64,000 bases of DNA from Paracoccaceae bacterium Fryx2 (GCA_032334235.1 JAVSGI010000005.1:2604001-2668000); one strand, 5' to 3'; shown: positions 1 to 11,133, numbered from the stretch's first letter. The notes: a model not told the origin generated them from the sequence alone. Made by a program: numbers and translations.

Positions 1-390
1 GATCGAGGCGCAGCGGGTGCCGCCATCGGCCTGCAGCACGTCGCAGTCGATCACGATCTGGCGTTCGCCCAGGGCGGAGCGGTCCACCCCGGCGCGCAGG
101 GCCCGGCCGATCAGGCGCTGAATCTCCTGCGTGCGGCCCGACTGCTTGCCCGAGGCCGCCTCGCGCCGGTTGCGCGAATGGGTGGCGCGCGGCAACATGC
201 CGTATTCGGCGGTGACCCAGCCGAGGCCGGTATTCTTCAGGAACGGCGGCGCCTTGTCCTCGATGGTGGCCGAGCACAGCACGTGGGTTTCGCCCATCTT
301 GATCAGGCAGGAACCCTCGGCGTGTTTCATCACGCCCGTCTCCATTGTAATCGGGCGCATTTCACTTAGTTTTCTACCAGAGGGGCGCAT
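1..390 (-). CDS. rph: Ribonuclease PH, N-terminal part (runs off window)
   Basis: Phosphorolytic 3'-to-5' exoribonuclease that trims tRNA 3' ends. Only the first 130 codons are present; the gene continues past base 1. The reverse-strand product starts [14 protein letters not shown], followed by [19 protein letters not shown] and [18 protein letters not shown], the conserved N-terminal core of bacterial RNase PH with its RPxGR start. The gene is divergent from hrcA with about 120 bp between the start codons, an order common in alphaproteobacteria. Identification is secure; the catalytic C-terminal half cannot be assessed. Confidence 0.95.
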   Translation of the reverse strand, partial: MRPSGRKLSEMRPITMETGVMKHAEGSCLIKMGETHVLCSATIEDKAPPFLKNTGLGWVTAEYGMLPRATHSRNRREAASGKQSGRTQEIQRLIGRALRAGVDRSALGERQIVIDCDVLQADGGTRCASI

Positions 391-508
391 CGCTTGATCC
401 TTGTCATGGGTTGCCGTCAGATACCCATCCCGGCCCGGTTGATGCAACCCACATTGACGACGGCGGGGCGCGGTCTTTAGTATCCGGCGCCCGTTGGAAA
501 GCAGAGTG

Positions 509-1579
509 ATGTCGCAACCCTCCAAGCTTCTGTCCGAAATGAACGACCGCTCGCGCGAGGTCTTCCGCCGCGTGGTCGAAGGCTATCTGGCGTCGGGCGA
601 TCCGGTGGGGTCGCGCACCCTGACACGGTCGATGTCAGAGCCGATCAGCGCCGCCACCATCCGCAACGTGATGCAGGATCTGGAGTATCTCGGGCTGCTG
701 GACAGCCCGCACACCTCGGCCGGGCGGGTGCCGACCCAGGCCGGGCTGCGGCTGTTCGTCGACGGCCTGCTGGAGGTCGGCACCCTGGCCGACGAGGACC
801 GCGAGAAGATCGACGCCACCATGGGCTCGAACGAGCGCGACGTGGCGACGCTGCTCGACAAGGTGGGGCAGGCGCTTTCGGGCATCACCAAGGGGGCGAG
901 CCTGGTTCTGGCGCCCAAGCACGAGGCGCCGATCAAGCATATCGAGTTCGTCAGCCTCGGCCCCGACCGCGCGCTGGTGGTGCTGGTGTTTGCCGATGGT
1001 CATGTGGAAAACCGGGTATTCAGCCCGCCGCCCGGCCAGACGCCGTCCTCGATGCGCGAGGCGGCGAATTTTCTCAACGCACTGGCCGAGGGCAAGACCC
1101 TTTCGGAGTTGCGCCTGACGATGGGCGGCGAAATCCTCCGGCGGCGGCGCGAGATCGATTCGCTGGCGCGGGCGCTGGTGGAGAGCGGATTGGCATTGTG
1201 GGAGAATGCGGGCGAGCCTTCGGAGCGGCTGATCGTGCGCGGCCGGGCCAATCTGCTCGATGGCGGCACCGAAGCGCAGGACGTGGAACGAATCCGCCGC
1301 CTGTTCGACGATCTGGAACGCACGCGCGACATTGCGGAATTTCTGGAACTGACCGAGGAAGGCGACGGGGTGCGCATATTTATCGGGTCGGAGAACAAGT
1401 TGTTCTCACTTTCGGGTTCCTCTCTGGTGGTGTCTCCCTATATGAACGCGGATCGGAAGATCATCGGTGCGGTGGGGGTCATTGGCCCGACGCGGTTGAA
1501 CTATGGCCGCATCGTCCCGATCGTCGACTATACCGCGCAGCTTGTCGGTCGGCTGGTGTCCGGGCGCAGTGCGAAATGA
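509..1579 (+). CDS. hrcA: Heat-inducible transcription repressor HrcA
   Basis: Repressor of class I heat-shock genes that binds CIRCE operators and is kept active by GroEL. The 356-residue product has the N-terminal winged helix ([20 protein letters not shown] then HTSAGRVPT, about residues 47-75) and ends with the conserved [13 protein letters not shown] block. An in-frame TTG lies 15 bases upstream, but the ATG at 509 has GGAAAG at good spacing and gives the usual N terminus. grpE follows after 27 bp, so the two are probably cotranscribed. No CIRCE-type inverted repeat was seen in front of the gene, so autoregulation through CIRCE is not supported here. Confidence 0.95.
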   Translation: MSQPSKLLSEMNDRSREVFRRVVEGYLASGDPVGSRTLTRSMSEPISAATIRNVMQDLEYLGLLDSPHTSAGRVPTQAGLRLFVDGLLEVGTLADEDREKIDATMGSNERDVATLLDKVGQALSGITKGASLVLAPKHEAPIKHIEFVSLGPDRALVVLVFADGHVENRVFSPPPGQTPSSMREAANFLNALAEGKTLSELRLTMGGEILRRRREIDSLARALVESGLALWENAGEPSERLIVRGRANLLDGGTEAQDVERIRRLFDDLERTRDIAEFLELTEEGDGVRIFIGSENKLFSLSGSSLVVSPYMNADRKIIGAVGVIGPTRLNYGRIVPIVDYTAQLVGRLVSGRSAK

Positions 1580-1606
1580 CCAAGGTTTGAAGTGAGGAAT
1601 GACCAC

Positions 1607-2140
1607 ATGACCCAGGATCAGGCTGAACCGCGTGATATCGGGATCGACGGGATCGAGGATTACATCGCCGCCGAGGAACTCGACGCCCTGCGGGCCGAGC
1701 GCGACGAGCTGCGCGACCGCTTCATGCGGGCGCTGGCCGATGCCGAGAACGCCCGCAAGCGCGGCGAACGCGACCGGCGCGAGGCCGAGCAGTATGGCGG
1801 CTCGAAGCTTCTGCGCGACATGCTGCCGGTCTATGACAACCTGACGCGGGCGCTGGCGGTGTCGAGCGATGAGCAGCGCACCGCGGCCGGCGCGCTGATC
1901 GAAGGGGTCGAACTGACGCTCCGCGAATTGCGGCAAGTGCTTGCCAAGCACGGCGTAACGACGGTCGCGCCGCAGATCGGCGATGCCTTCGACCCGCAGC
2001 AGCATCAGGCGATGTTCGAGGCACCGCTGCCGGGCACCAAGGCCGGGCAGATCATCCAGGTGATGACCGAGGGCTTCGTGCTGCACGACCGCCTGCTGCG
2101 CCCGGCGCAGGTGGGTGTTTCGTCCAATACCCAGGGGTAG
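1607..2140 (+). CDS. grpE: Nucleotide exchange factor GrpE
   Basis: Cytoplasmic nucleotide exchange factor that releases ADP from DnaK. The product has 177 residues. A charged long-helix region (about residues 25-65, ELDALRAERDELRDRFMRAL then DAENARKRGERDRREAEQ) precedes the beta-wing head with VYDNLTRAL, FDPQQHQAMFE and the terminal LRPAQVGVS. The ATG at 1607 is preferred over an upstream in-frame GTG at 1592 because GAGGA sits 8 bases before it. It is second in an hrcA-grpE unit and is followed by a G/C hairpin terminator. dnaK and dnaJ are not adjacent. Confidence 0.95.
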   Translation: MTQDQAEPRDIGIDGIEDYIAAEELDALRAERDELRDRFMRALADAENARKRGERDRREAEQYGGSKLLRDMLPVYDNLTRALAVSSDEQRTAAGALIEGVELTLRELRQVLAKHGVTTVAPQIGDAFDPQQHQAMFEAPLPGTKAGQIIQVMTEGFVLHDRLLRPAQVGVSSNTQG

Positions 2141-2155
2141 GATGGCGGACAGGCC

Positions 2156-2174
2156 GGGGGGCTGTCTGCCCCCC
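2156..2174 (+). terminator. G/C hairpin after grpE
   Basis: GGGGGGC and GCCCCCC flank a 5-base loop, 15 bases past the grpE stop. There is no U tract, so termination strength is uncertain. The symmetric stem could also serve mutS, which ends at 2214 on the other strand. Confidence 0.6.
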
Positions 2175-2181
2175 TACCCCC

Positions 2182-2204
2182 GAGGATACTTGGGCAAGGT
2201 GAAT
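2182..2204 (+). repeat. Gene-end repeat, divergent copy (after grpE)
   Basis: GAGGATACTTGGGCAAGGTG followed by AA resembles the sequences after the genes ending at 11109, 54101 and (opposite strand) 54237. The copy begins about 40 bases past the grpE stop and reads in the same direction as grpE. Function unknown; see findings. Confidence 0.55.
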
Positions 2205-2213
2205 GACGCATGG

Positions 2214-4859
2214 TCACGGTTTGCGGGTCGCGATGGCGCGCAACTCGTAAAGCAGTGACAAAGCCTGCATCGGCGTCAGTTCGTCTGGGTGGATCTCGGT
2301 CAGGCGGCGCTCCAGGTCGGGGGTGACGGCGGGCTGCGGGGCCGGGGGCGGGGCGGCGCGGAACAGGGGCAGGTCGTCGATCAGGGTCTGCCTGCGGCTG
2401 CCGCCCTGCCGGTCGCCGGCTTCCAGGGCTTCCAGCACCACCTTGGCGCGGTCGATCACCGAGGCGGGCAGGCCCGCGAGGCGGGCGACCTGCACGCCGT
2501 AGCTGCGGTCGGCGGCGCCCCTGCGGACCTCGTGCAGGAAGATCACGTCGCCGTGCCATTCCTTGACGGTGACGGTCGCGTTCTCGACGCCGGTCAGCTT
2601 GGCGGAAAGCGCGGTCATCTCGTGGTAATGGGTGGCGAACAGGGCGCGGCAGCGGATGGCGTCGTGCAGGTGTTCCAGTGTCGCCCATGCGATGGAGAGG
2701 CCGTCGTAGGTGGCGGTGCCGCGACCGATCTCGTCGAGGATCACCAGCGCGCGGTCGTCGGCCTGGTTGAGAATGGCGGCGGTTTCGACCATTTCCACCA
2801 TGAAGGTCGAGCGGCCGCGCGCGAGGTCGTCCGAGGCGCCGACCCGGCTGAAAAGCTGGCTGACAAGGCCGATGTGGGCTGCCGTGGCGGGGACGAAGCT
2901 GCCGGTCTGGGCCAGCAGCGCGATCAGGGCGTTCTGGCGCAGGAAGGTGGATTTGCCTGCCATGTTCGGGCCGGTCAGCAGCCAGATGGCGGGGGCGTCG
3001 CGGGGGGTCAGGGCGCAGTCGTTCGCGACGAATTGCGTGCCGGATTTCTGCAGGGCGCGTTCGACCACCGGGTGGCGGCCGCCTTCGACCACGAAGGCGC
3101 GGCTGTCGTCGATGCGGGGTTCGACCCAGTTTTCGGCGGCGGCAAGGTCGGCAAAGGCCGCGGCAAGATCGGCCTCGGCCAGCGCGCGGGCGGCAGTGCC
3201 GATGGGGCCTGCGCGGTCGAGGATTGCGTCACGAAGCGCTGTGTAGTGACGTTTTTCCAGCGCGAGCGCGTGGTTGGCGGCGTTGAGAATCCGGGTTTCC
3301 ATTTCGGACAATGGCAGGGTGGTGAAGCGCACCTGACCTGCCGTGGTCTGGCGGTGGATGAAGGTTACCGACAAGGGCGGCGCCAGCATCCGTTCGGCAT
3401 GGGTGGCGGTGGTTTCGATGAAGTAGCCCAGCACGTTGTTGTGCTTGATCTTCAGGCCGGGGATTCCGGTCTGCGCGGCATAATCGGCCTGCATCGCGGC
3501 GATCACCGCGCGGCCCTCGTCGCGCAACTGGCGGGTTTCGTCGAGGCCTGAGTCATAGGCTTCGGCGATGAAGCCGCCGTCGCGGGCCAGCAGCGGCGGT
3601 TCGGCGACCAGCGCGCGGTCGAGAAGGTCGATCAGCGCCGCATGGCCCTGCATCGCGCTGGCGGCATTGCGCAGCAGCGGCGGGGCGTCGGCGGGCAGGC
3701 GGGCGGCGATGGCCTCGGCTTGTGTCAACCCGGCGCGGATTGCCGCGAGATCGCGCGGGCCGCCCCGGTCGAGTGCCAGCCGCGACAGGGCGCGGTCGAT
3801 GTCGGGCACGCGGCGCAGGTCGGCGCGCAGGTCTTCGCGCAGGCGGCTGTGGTCGAGCAGGAAGCGCAGGGTTTGCAGGCGGGCCGCGATCACGGTCAGG
3901 TCGCGCGACGGGCTGGACAGGCGGCGTTCCAGCAGGCGGGCGCCGGCGGCGGTGGTGGTGCGGTCGATCGCCGCCAGCAGCGAGCCGTCGCGGCCGCCGC
4001 TGAGCGCGGCGGTGATTTCAAGATTGCGGCGGGTGGCGGCGTCGATCTGCATCGTGCCGCCGGGCGTTTCGCGTTGGGGCGGGCGCAGCAGGGGCAGCTT
4101 GCCGCGCTGCGTCAGGTCGAGATAATCGACCAGCGCGCCCATCGCGGCGGCCTCGGCACGGGTGAAGCTGCCGAAGGCGTCCAGCGAGGCCACGCCGAAC
4201 AGCGCGCGCAGCCGGGTTTCGGCGTTGGTGGAATCGAAGCTGGTGCGGGCAAGGGCGGTCGGCGCGCCGCCGGCCTCGGCAATCAGCGGGGCCAGGTCGG
4301 CCTCGCGCCCGTCGGCCACCAGCACCTCGCGTGGGGAAAGGCGGGCAAGCTCGGGGCCAAGGCGCGGCAGCGGGCAGGGCATCACGCGAAACTCGCCGGT
4401 GGAAATGTCGGCCCAGGCCAGCGCCGCCTCGTCGCGCACCTCGGCGAAGGCGGCGAGGAAGTTGTGGCGGCGCGCCTCCAGCAGGCTGTCCTCGGTCAGG
4501 GTGCCGGGGGTGACAAGGCGCACCACCTCGCGCCGCACCACCGACTTGGAGCCGCGCTTCTTCGCCTCGGCCGGGTCTTCCATCTGCTCGGCGATGGCGA
4601 CGCGAAAGCCCTTGCGGATCAGCGTCAGCAGGTAGCCTTCGGCGGCGACGGCCGGGACGCCGCACATCACGATGTCCTTTCCCTGATGGCGGCCGCGCCT
4701 GGTCAGCGCGATGTCCAGCGCCTCGGCGGCCAGCGTGGCGTCGTCGAAGAACATTTCGTAGAAATCGCCCATGCGGTAGAACAGGATCGCGGCGGGGTGA
4801 TGCGCCTTGATCTCCAGATACTGGGCCATCATCGGTGTCGCGCTGTCTTCGGTCGTCAC
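2214..4859 (-). CDS. mutS: DNA mismatch repair protein MutS
   Basis: Mismatch-recognition ATPase that starts methyl-directed repair with MutL. The 881-residue product has the Phe-x-Glu mismatch-reading motif (GDFYEMF, about residues 31-37), the core and clamp domains, Walker A (GPNMAGKSTFLRQ, about 630), Walker B and signature (LDEIGRGTATYDG, about 710) and the C-terminal helical region. The frame stays open far upstream with no MutS similarity. The GTG at 4859 is chosen because it gives the usual short N terminus before the conserved PMMAQYLEIK segment and has a G-rich ribosome site. It is divergent from maeB with 108 bp between. Confidence 0.95.
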   Translation of the reverse strand: MTTEDSATPMMAQYLEIKAHHPAAILFYRMGDFYEMFFDDATLAAEALDIALTRRGRHQGKDIVMCGVPAVAAEGYLLTLIRKGFRVAIAEQMEDPAEAKKRGSKSVVRREVVRLVTPGTLTEDSLLEARRHNFLAAFAEVRDEAALAWADISTGEFRVMPCPLPRLGPELARLSPREVLVADGREADLAPLIAEAGGAPTALARTSFDSTNAETRLRALFGVASLDAFGSFTRAEAAAMGALVDYLDLTQRGKLPLLRPPQRETPGGTMQIDAATRRNLEITAALSGGRDGSLLAAIDRTTTAAGARLLERRLSSPSRDLTVIAARLQTLRFLLDHSRLREDLRADLRRVPDIDRALSRLALDRGGPRDLAAIRAGLTQAEAIAARLPADAPPLLRNAASAMQGHAALIDLLDRALVAEPPLLARDGGFIAEAYDSGLDETRQLRDEGRAVIAAMQADYAAQTGIPGLKIKHNNVLGYFIETTATHAERMLAPPLSVTFIHRQTTAGQVRFTTLPLSEMETRILNAANHALALEKRHYTALRDAILDRAGPIGTAARALAEADLAAAFADLAAAENWVEPRIDDSRAFVVEGGRHPVVERALQKSGTQFVANDCALTPRDAPAIWLLTGPNMAGKSTFLRQNALIALLAQTGSFVPATAAHIGLVSQLFSRVGASDDLARGRSTFMVEMVETAAILNQADDRALVILDEIGRGTATYDGLSIAWATLEHLHDAIRCRALFATHYHEMTALSAKLTGVENATVTVKEWHGDVIFLHEVRRGAADRSYGVQVARLAGLPASVIDRAKVVLEALEAGDRQGGSRRQTLIDDLPLFRAAPPPAPQPAVTPDLERRLTEIHPDELTPMQALSLLYELRAIATRKP

Positions 4860-4967
4860 ACTGGCCCCCCAATTCCGGCCCGCCGACCCTACAAAACCGT
4901 CACAGGGGGGAAAAGCGGCAAATCCGTTGTGAGGCGTGGCGCGGGGGGATAAGAGGCAGGGGCTTGC

Positions 4968-7241
<2,274 letters not shown>

Positions 7242-7251
7242 GGCGCGCCCG

Positions 7252-7276
7252 GAAAACGGTCCGGTGGACCGTTTTC
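7252..7276 (+). terminator. Hairpin terminator after maeB
   Basis: An 11-bp perfect inverted repeat (GAAAACGGTCC / GGACCGTTTTC) with loop GGT lies 10 bases after the maeB stop. The right arm carries TTTT. Because the arms are rich in A on one side and T on the other, it could also act on the opposite strand, downstream of the gene at 7379-7726. Confidence 0.7.
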
Positions 7277-7378
7277 AGCGCCGAACTCACGGCCTGCAAG
7301 GCCGGGCCGGGGCAGCGCGCCCGAGAGCCGCGGCCGCGAGACTCATGCAGCACTACGCCGGCCCGCTGCGGGTCGGCG

Positions 7379-7726
7379 CTATTTCTCGACCTTGTTCGCG
7401 ATCGAAACCTTGCCGTCCTCGGCAATGGCGATTTCGTAGGTGACGTGGTGGACCCCTTCTTCCTGCGAGATCGAGGCGGTGAAGGAGGTCGTCGAATCCT
7501 GCTTGATCGCCGAGATCCCGCCGCCGCCGGTCAAGGGAAAGGTGGCCTTCAGATCGTCGAGGATAAGCTCGAAAATGCAGGCCGAGCGGTGAAGGGCGTC
7601 CATCTGACATTCCTTTGAAAGTGGCGGTGTGGCGGTTTCGGCCAGCGCGGGCAGACCGCAAAGCAGGGCCAGCGTGGCAGCGACCATCATCGCCCCGGAG
7701 CGGCGCGGGTTGCCGGAACGGGTCAT
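7379..7726 (-). CDS. Small exported protein of unknown function
   Basis: A 115-residue protein I do not recognise. It has a clear Sec signal peptide (basic MTRSGNPRRSGAMM, hydrophobic stretch, predicted cut after LPALA, about residue 30). The mature part is acidic, about 85 residues, with two cysteines (ECQMDALHRSACIFEL) that could form a disulfide. Its ATG overlaps the stop of the metalloprotease gene (ATGA), so the two are almost certainly translated together. A periplasmic partner, inhibitor or substrate of the protease is a reasonable guess but only an inference. The longer open frame upstream lies inside the protease gene and is not used. Confidence 0.75.
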   Translation of the reverse strand: MTRSGNPRRSGAMMVAATLALLCGLPALAETATPPLSKECQMDALHRSACIFELILDDLKATFPLTGGGGISAIKQDSTTSFTASISQEEGVHHVTYEIAIAEDGKVSIANKVEK

Positions 7727-8625
7727 GCCGGTCGCACCGGGCGGGTGGTGATCAGGGTGCCGGCCTTCGCCTCCTCGGGGGTGCGCGGGTAATGCCGCTT
7801 GTCCTTGGCGGGCCAGGTGGCAAACACGGTCACGGGCGCGAGCAGCATCAGGTGGAACGGCAGATAGAGGCTCTTGGCCGGCTTCTTCAGCAGCAGCACC
7901 TCTTCCACCGCGAAAGACCGGATCACGGTGCGCCACGGCTCGGCATGTTCAAGCCTGCGTGTCATGCCCGACCCCATCACCGAGTTCTTGTCGTCATCCG
8001 CCACGCCATAGCACGCACTGGCATTGGTGTTGCCCGTGGTCGGGCAATGCGCCTTGCCTTCGTCGACATGGCCAAGGCCGAGCAGGTGCCCGAACTCGTG
8101 GACATGGGCGCGCTGCATGATCGGATTGCCGGCAGTGTCGGTGCCCTTCGAGACGCTTTTTGTGTCAAGACTGTCATACAGCGTGGAATGGGATCCGAAC
8201 CACGTCTCGGTGGAGTCAAGTCGAACCACGTCGATCTTGTGGTGATTCCCCGCCGCCGCTCCATCGTGGGCGGTCACCTTCACCTTGCAGAAGATGTTTG
8301 GGACATAGGTCTGGGTGCCGACGGTCTGCAGGAACGACCCGGCATCGTTGATCAGCCAGAACCTGCCGTTCCAGAAGGCTTGGGCCGATGCGACGAAATT
8401 TGCCTTCCACGTCGCCCACTCTCCGGCGGTCCATTTCACGATTTTTCGTGTAGGTTTCGTGACCTTGCCGTAATCGTGATAGGTTCCTGACGCGGCCCCT
8501 GCGGCCGGGTTGATCTGGGTGAACCCCAGTTTCATCGTCAGGGTAAGGTCGGCGTTGTTGTAGGCATCGCAGACATCGGTGTTCAGTTCGGCATCGAATC
8601 TCGGGAACTTGATTGTCTTTTTCAT
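7723..8625 (-). CDS. Metzincin-like zinc metalloprotease
   Basis: Predicted zinc peptidase of 300 residues. The signature HEFGHLLGLGH (about residues 175-185) is the extended metzincin motif HExxHxxGxxH, and NSVMGSGM about 25 residues later fits the Met-turn. Five cysteines are present, two between the zinc site and the Met-turn. The N terminus (MKKTIKFPRFDAEL) is not a Sec signal, so either the protein acts inside the cell or it leaves by another route. A hydrophobic stretch near residue 265 (LYLPFHLMLLAPVTVFA) may be a membrane segment. Start codons at 8625, 8628 and 8637 are all possible; 8625 has GGGG at the best distance. The exact subfamily was not identified. Confidence 0.75.
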   Translation of the reverse strand: MKKTIKFPRFDAELNTDVCDAYNNADLTLTMKLGFTQINPAAGAASGTYHDYGKVTKPTRKIVKWTAGEWATWKANFVASAQAFWNGRFWLINDAGSFLQTVGTQTYVPNIFCKVKVTAHDGAAAGNHHKIDVVRLDSTETWFGSHSTLYDSLDTKSVSKGTDTAGNPIMQRAHVHEFGHLLGLGHVDEGKAHCPTTGNTNASACYGVADDDKNSVMGSGMTRRLEHAEPWRTVIRSFAVEEVLLLKKPAKSLYLPFHLMLLAPVTVFATWPAKDKRHYPRTPEEAKAGTLITTRPVRPA

Positions 8626-8686
8626 CATGGACCCCATGGAAAAAAATCGCGGTATAAAAAACACCTCTATTACACCACGGGGCAGG

Positions 8687-8713
8687 GGTTCCGGCAAGTC
8701 TGTTGCCGGAACC
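8687..8713 (-). terminator. Inverted repeat between msrA and the protease gene
   Basis: An 11-bp perfect inverted repeat (GGTTCCGGCAA / TTGCCGGAACC, 5-base loop) lies 12 bases after the msrA stop and upstream of the protease gene. No U tract follows in the msrA direction, so it may be a weak terminator or an mRNA-stabilising stem. Confidence 0.6.
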
Positions 8714-8724
8714 GGGACAATCGT

Positions 8725-9348
8725 TCAGCGCCCGGCAAAGGGAGCCTCGGCCCCCCAGAGCTTGCGCACCCTGGCGTCGCGGCCGCAGGAGTCGCGGTAG
8801 AACTTGTAGGCGCTGGCCTGGGTTTTCGGCCCGGCGCGGGTGAGGACGATGTTCTGGCCCTTGTAATAATCCTGATGGTAGGCCTCGGCCTTCCAGAAGG
8901 TGCCGGCGTTCAGCACCGGGGTCACGATCTTTGCGCCAAGCGCCTTGGCGGCCTCGGCCCGGGCCGCGTCGGCCGTGGCCTTCTGGGCGGCGCTGGTGGC
9001 GAAGATCGCGGTGCGGTAGCTGTCGCCCCGGTCGCAGAACTGCCCGCCCGCGTCGGTCGGGTCGACCGAGCGGAAGAACAGACGCAGCACCTCGGCATAG
9101 CTGATGCGGCCCGGGTCGAAGGTGATCTCGACCGCCTCGTAATGGCCGGTGCCGCCTGCGGTGACCTGCTTGTAGGTCGGGTTTTCGGCGGCGCCGCCGG
9201 TGTAGCCCGAGACGACATTCGTCACGCCGGGGACGGTTTCGAAATCGGCCTCGATGCACCAGAAGCAGCCACCGGCCAGAATGGCCTTTTCGGCATGGGC
9301 GGCGGCGGCGCTCAGGGTGAAGATCAGGGCTAGGGCAAGGTGTTTCAT
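8725..9348 (-). CDS. msrA: Peptide-methionine (S)-S-oxide reductase, exported
   Basis: Repairs oxidised methionine in proteins. The 207-residue product carries the MsrA active site GGCFWCIEADFE right after a Sec signal peptide (MKHLALALIFTLSAAAAHA, cut before EKA), so it probably works in the periplasm. Further family blocks are VVSGYTGG, NPTYKQV, GHYEAVEITFDP and the late YHQDYY. AGGAGG sits 7 bases before the ATG. The gene is alone, with no msrB or electron-donor gene beside it, so the source of reducing power in the periplasm is not evident here. Confidence 0.93.
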   Translation of the reverse strand: MKHLALALIFTLSAAAAHAEKAILAGGCFWCIEADFETVPGVTNVVSGYTGGAAENPTYKQVTAGGTGHYEAVEITFDPGRISYAEVLRLFFRSVDPTDAGGQFCDRGDSYRTAIFATSAAQKATADAARAEAAKALGAKIVTPVLNAGTFWKAEAYHQDYYKGQNIVLTRAGPKTQASAYKFYRDSCGRDARVRKLWGAEAPFAGR

Positions 9349-9484
9349 GGCGGTCCTCCTGTGCGCGATCCTGCGGGGGGCGGGGCGCGGCCGCAACTCA
9401 CCCGCGCGTGTGTCACGCAAGGGTGATGCCCCTTGGCGCGGCGCGGTGCCCGGTCTAGCCTGCCGCAAAAATCAGGGGGACCAC

Positions 9485-10384
9485 ATGACCGACCACATCA
9501 CCACGCATCAGGCCGAGGAGGATGCGCGCAACGAAGCTATCCTGATCTTCGTCAACGGCAGGATCGTGCCGAAGGCGCAGGCGGTGGTGTCGGTCTATGA
9601 CGCGGGCTTCATGCTGGGCGATGGCGTGTGGGAGGGCATCCGGCTTTATGACGGGCGCTGGGCGTTCCTTGACGAGCATGTGGAACGGCTGTTCGAGGCG
9701 GCGAAGGCGATCGATCTGGATATCGGCCTGACGCCCGAGGGGGTGGTTTCGGCGCTGCTGGAAACCCAGATCGCCAACGGCATGGTGACCGATGCCCATG
9801 CAAGGCTGATGGTGACGCGCGGGGTGAAGAGTCGGCCGTTCCAGCACCCGGCGCTGTCGCGGCAGGGGCCGACGGTGGCGATCATCATGGAGCATTCGCG
9901 CCCGAAGATCCCGCGCCCGATAAGGCTGGCGACGGTGCCGCATCTGCGCGGCCTGCCGATGACGCAGGACCCCAAGCTGAACAGCCATTCCAAGCTGAAC
10001 TGCATCCTGGCCTGCATTGCCGCCGAAAAGGCCGGGGCGGACGAGGCGCTGATGCTGGACGTGCATGGCTTCGTCAACACCACCAACGCCTGCAACTTCT
10101 TCATCGTGCGCAAGGGCGCGGTGTGGACCTCGACCGGCGACTACTGCATGAACGGCATCACCCGGGGCAAGGTGATCGAGCTCTGCCGCGCCAACGACAT
10201 CCCGGTGTTCGAGCGCAACTTCAGCCTGGTGGAGACCTATTCCGCCGACGAGGCCTTCCTGACCGGCACTTTCGGCGCGCAGACCCCGGTGGGGGTGATC
10301 GACGGGCGGCAGATCGGGTCGGGGCAGATGGGGCCGGTGACCGAACGGCTGCGCGGGCTTTACAAGGCGCTGGTGTCGGCATGA
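9485..10384 (+). CDS. Class IV PLP aminotransferase-like protein
   Basis: Fold-type IV pyridoxal-phosphate enzyme (branched-chain / D-amino acid aminotransferase or aminodeoxychorismate lyase group), 299 residues. Family blocks seen: IFVNGRIVPKAQAVVSVYDA, GFMLGDGVWEGIRLYDGR and the Lys segment LNSHSKLNCILA expected to hold the PLP lysine. The block that normally reads V-T-E-G near PLP reads VNTTNACNFF here, so the Glu that usually contacts the pyridine nitrogen appears to be Thr. It is coupled by ATGA to the sulfotransferase-like gene. Substrate not predictable; not a standard IlvE. The start at 9485 follows a purine-rich AGGGGGA. Confidence 0.8.
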   Translation: MTDHITTHQAEEDARNEAILIFVNGRIVPKAQAVVSVYDAGFMLGDGVWEGIRLYDGRWAFLDEHVERLFEAAKAIDLDIGLTPEGVVSALLETQIANGMVTDAHARLMVTRGVKSRPFQHPALSRQGPTVAIIMEHSRPKIPRPIRLATVPHLRGLPMTQDPKLNSHSKLNCILACIAAEKAGADEALMLDVHGFVNTTNACNFFIVRKGAVWTSTGDYCMNGITRGKVIELCRANDIPVFERNFSLVETYSADEAFLTGTFGAQTPVGVIDGRQIGSGQMGPVTERLRGLYKALVSA

Positions 10385-11109
10385 CCGCACGCACGCGCAT
10401 CGCCATGTGGTCGGGCCCGCGCAACCTGTCGACCGCGATGATGTATGCCTTTGCCGCGCGGGGCGATTGTGCGGTGTGGGACGAGCCGTTCTATGCCGCC
10501 TATCTGGAGGCGACCGGCATCGCCCACCCGATGCGCGACGAGATCATCGCCGCCCACGAGCCCGACCCCGACGTGATCGCCGCGACCTGCAAGGGGCCGG
10601 TGCCGCAGGGGCAGGGCCTGTTCTACCAGAAGCACATGACGCTGCACATGATCCCGGAATTCGACCGGCGCTGGATGCGGTCTTGCGTCAACGTGTTCCT
10701 GATCCGCCATCCGGCGCGGGTGGTGGCGAGCTACGCCAAGAAGCGCGAAGGGGCCGCGCTGGCCGACATCGGATTCGTGCAGCAGGCGGAGCTGTTCGAC
10801 GAGGTGGGGGGCTGGGCCGGGGCCGCGCCGGTGGTGATCGACTCCGACGACATCCGGGCCGACCCGGAGGGGATGCTGCGCAAGCTCTGCGCGGCGCTGG
10901 GGATCACCTTCACGCGGAAGATGCTGCGCTGGCCTGCGGGCGGGAATGAGGCCGATGGCGTCTGGGCGCCGCACTGGTATGGCGCGGTGCATCGCAGCAC
11001 GGGGTTCGAGGGGGCGGAGGGGCCTTTGCCCGCGCTGGGGGGTGCCTATGCCGATCTGGCGGCCGGGGCGCTGCCGTATTACGAGCGGCTGGCGGGGTTT
11101 CGGCTGTAG
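10381..11109 (+). CDS. Sulfotransferase-like P-loop protein
   Basis: Predicted soluble P-loop protein of the sulfotransferase group, 242 residues. The N terminus IAMWSGPRNLSTAMMYAFA fits the PAPS 5'-phosphosulfate loop, with a following VWDEPFYAAYL; VFLIRHPARVVASYAKKR fits the 3'-phosphate-binding strand and helix. The ATG overlaps the aminotransferase stop by four bases. Function is not established; the tight pairing suggests both act on one amino- or keto-acid-derived compound (inference). A strong hairpin follows the stop, so the operon ends here. Confidence 0.75.
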   Translation: MTARTRIAMWSGPRNLSTAMMYAFAARGDCAVWDEPFYAAYLEATGIAHPMRDEIIAAHEPDPDVIAATCKGPVPQGQGLFYQKHMTLHMIPEFDRRWMRSCVNVFLIRHPARVVASYAKKREGAALADIGFVQQAELFDEVGGWAGAAPVVIDSDDIRADPEGMLRKLCAALGITFTRKMLRWPAGGNEADGVWAPHWYGAVHRSTGFEGAEGPLPALGGAYADLAAGALPYYERLAGFRL

Positions 11110-11111
11110 CG

Positions 11112-11132
11112 CGATTTTTCTACGAAAAATCG
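11112..11132 (+). terminator. Hairpin after the aminotransferase-sulfotransferase operon
   Basis: CGATTTTTC / GAAAAATCG, 9-bp perfect arms with a 3-base loop, starts two bases past the stop codon. The stem itself is A/T rich, unusual in this genome, and no separate U run follows. Confidence 0.65.
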
Positions 11133-11133
11133 T

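Noticed and set aside
391-508. CIRCE operator in front of hrcA
   Set aside because: No TTAGCACTC/GAGTGCTAA-type inverted repeat found in the divergent rph-hrcA region.
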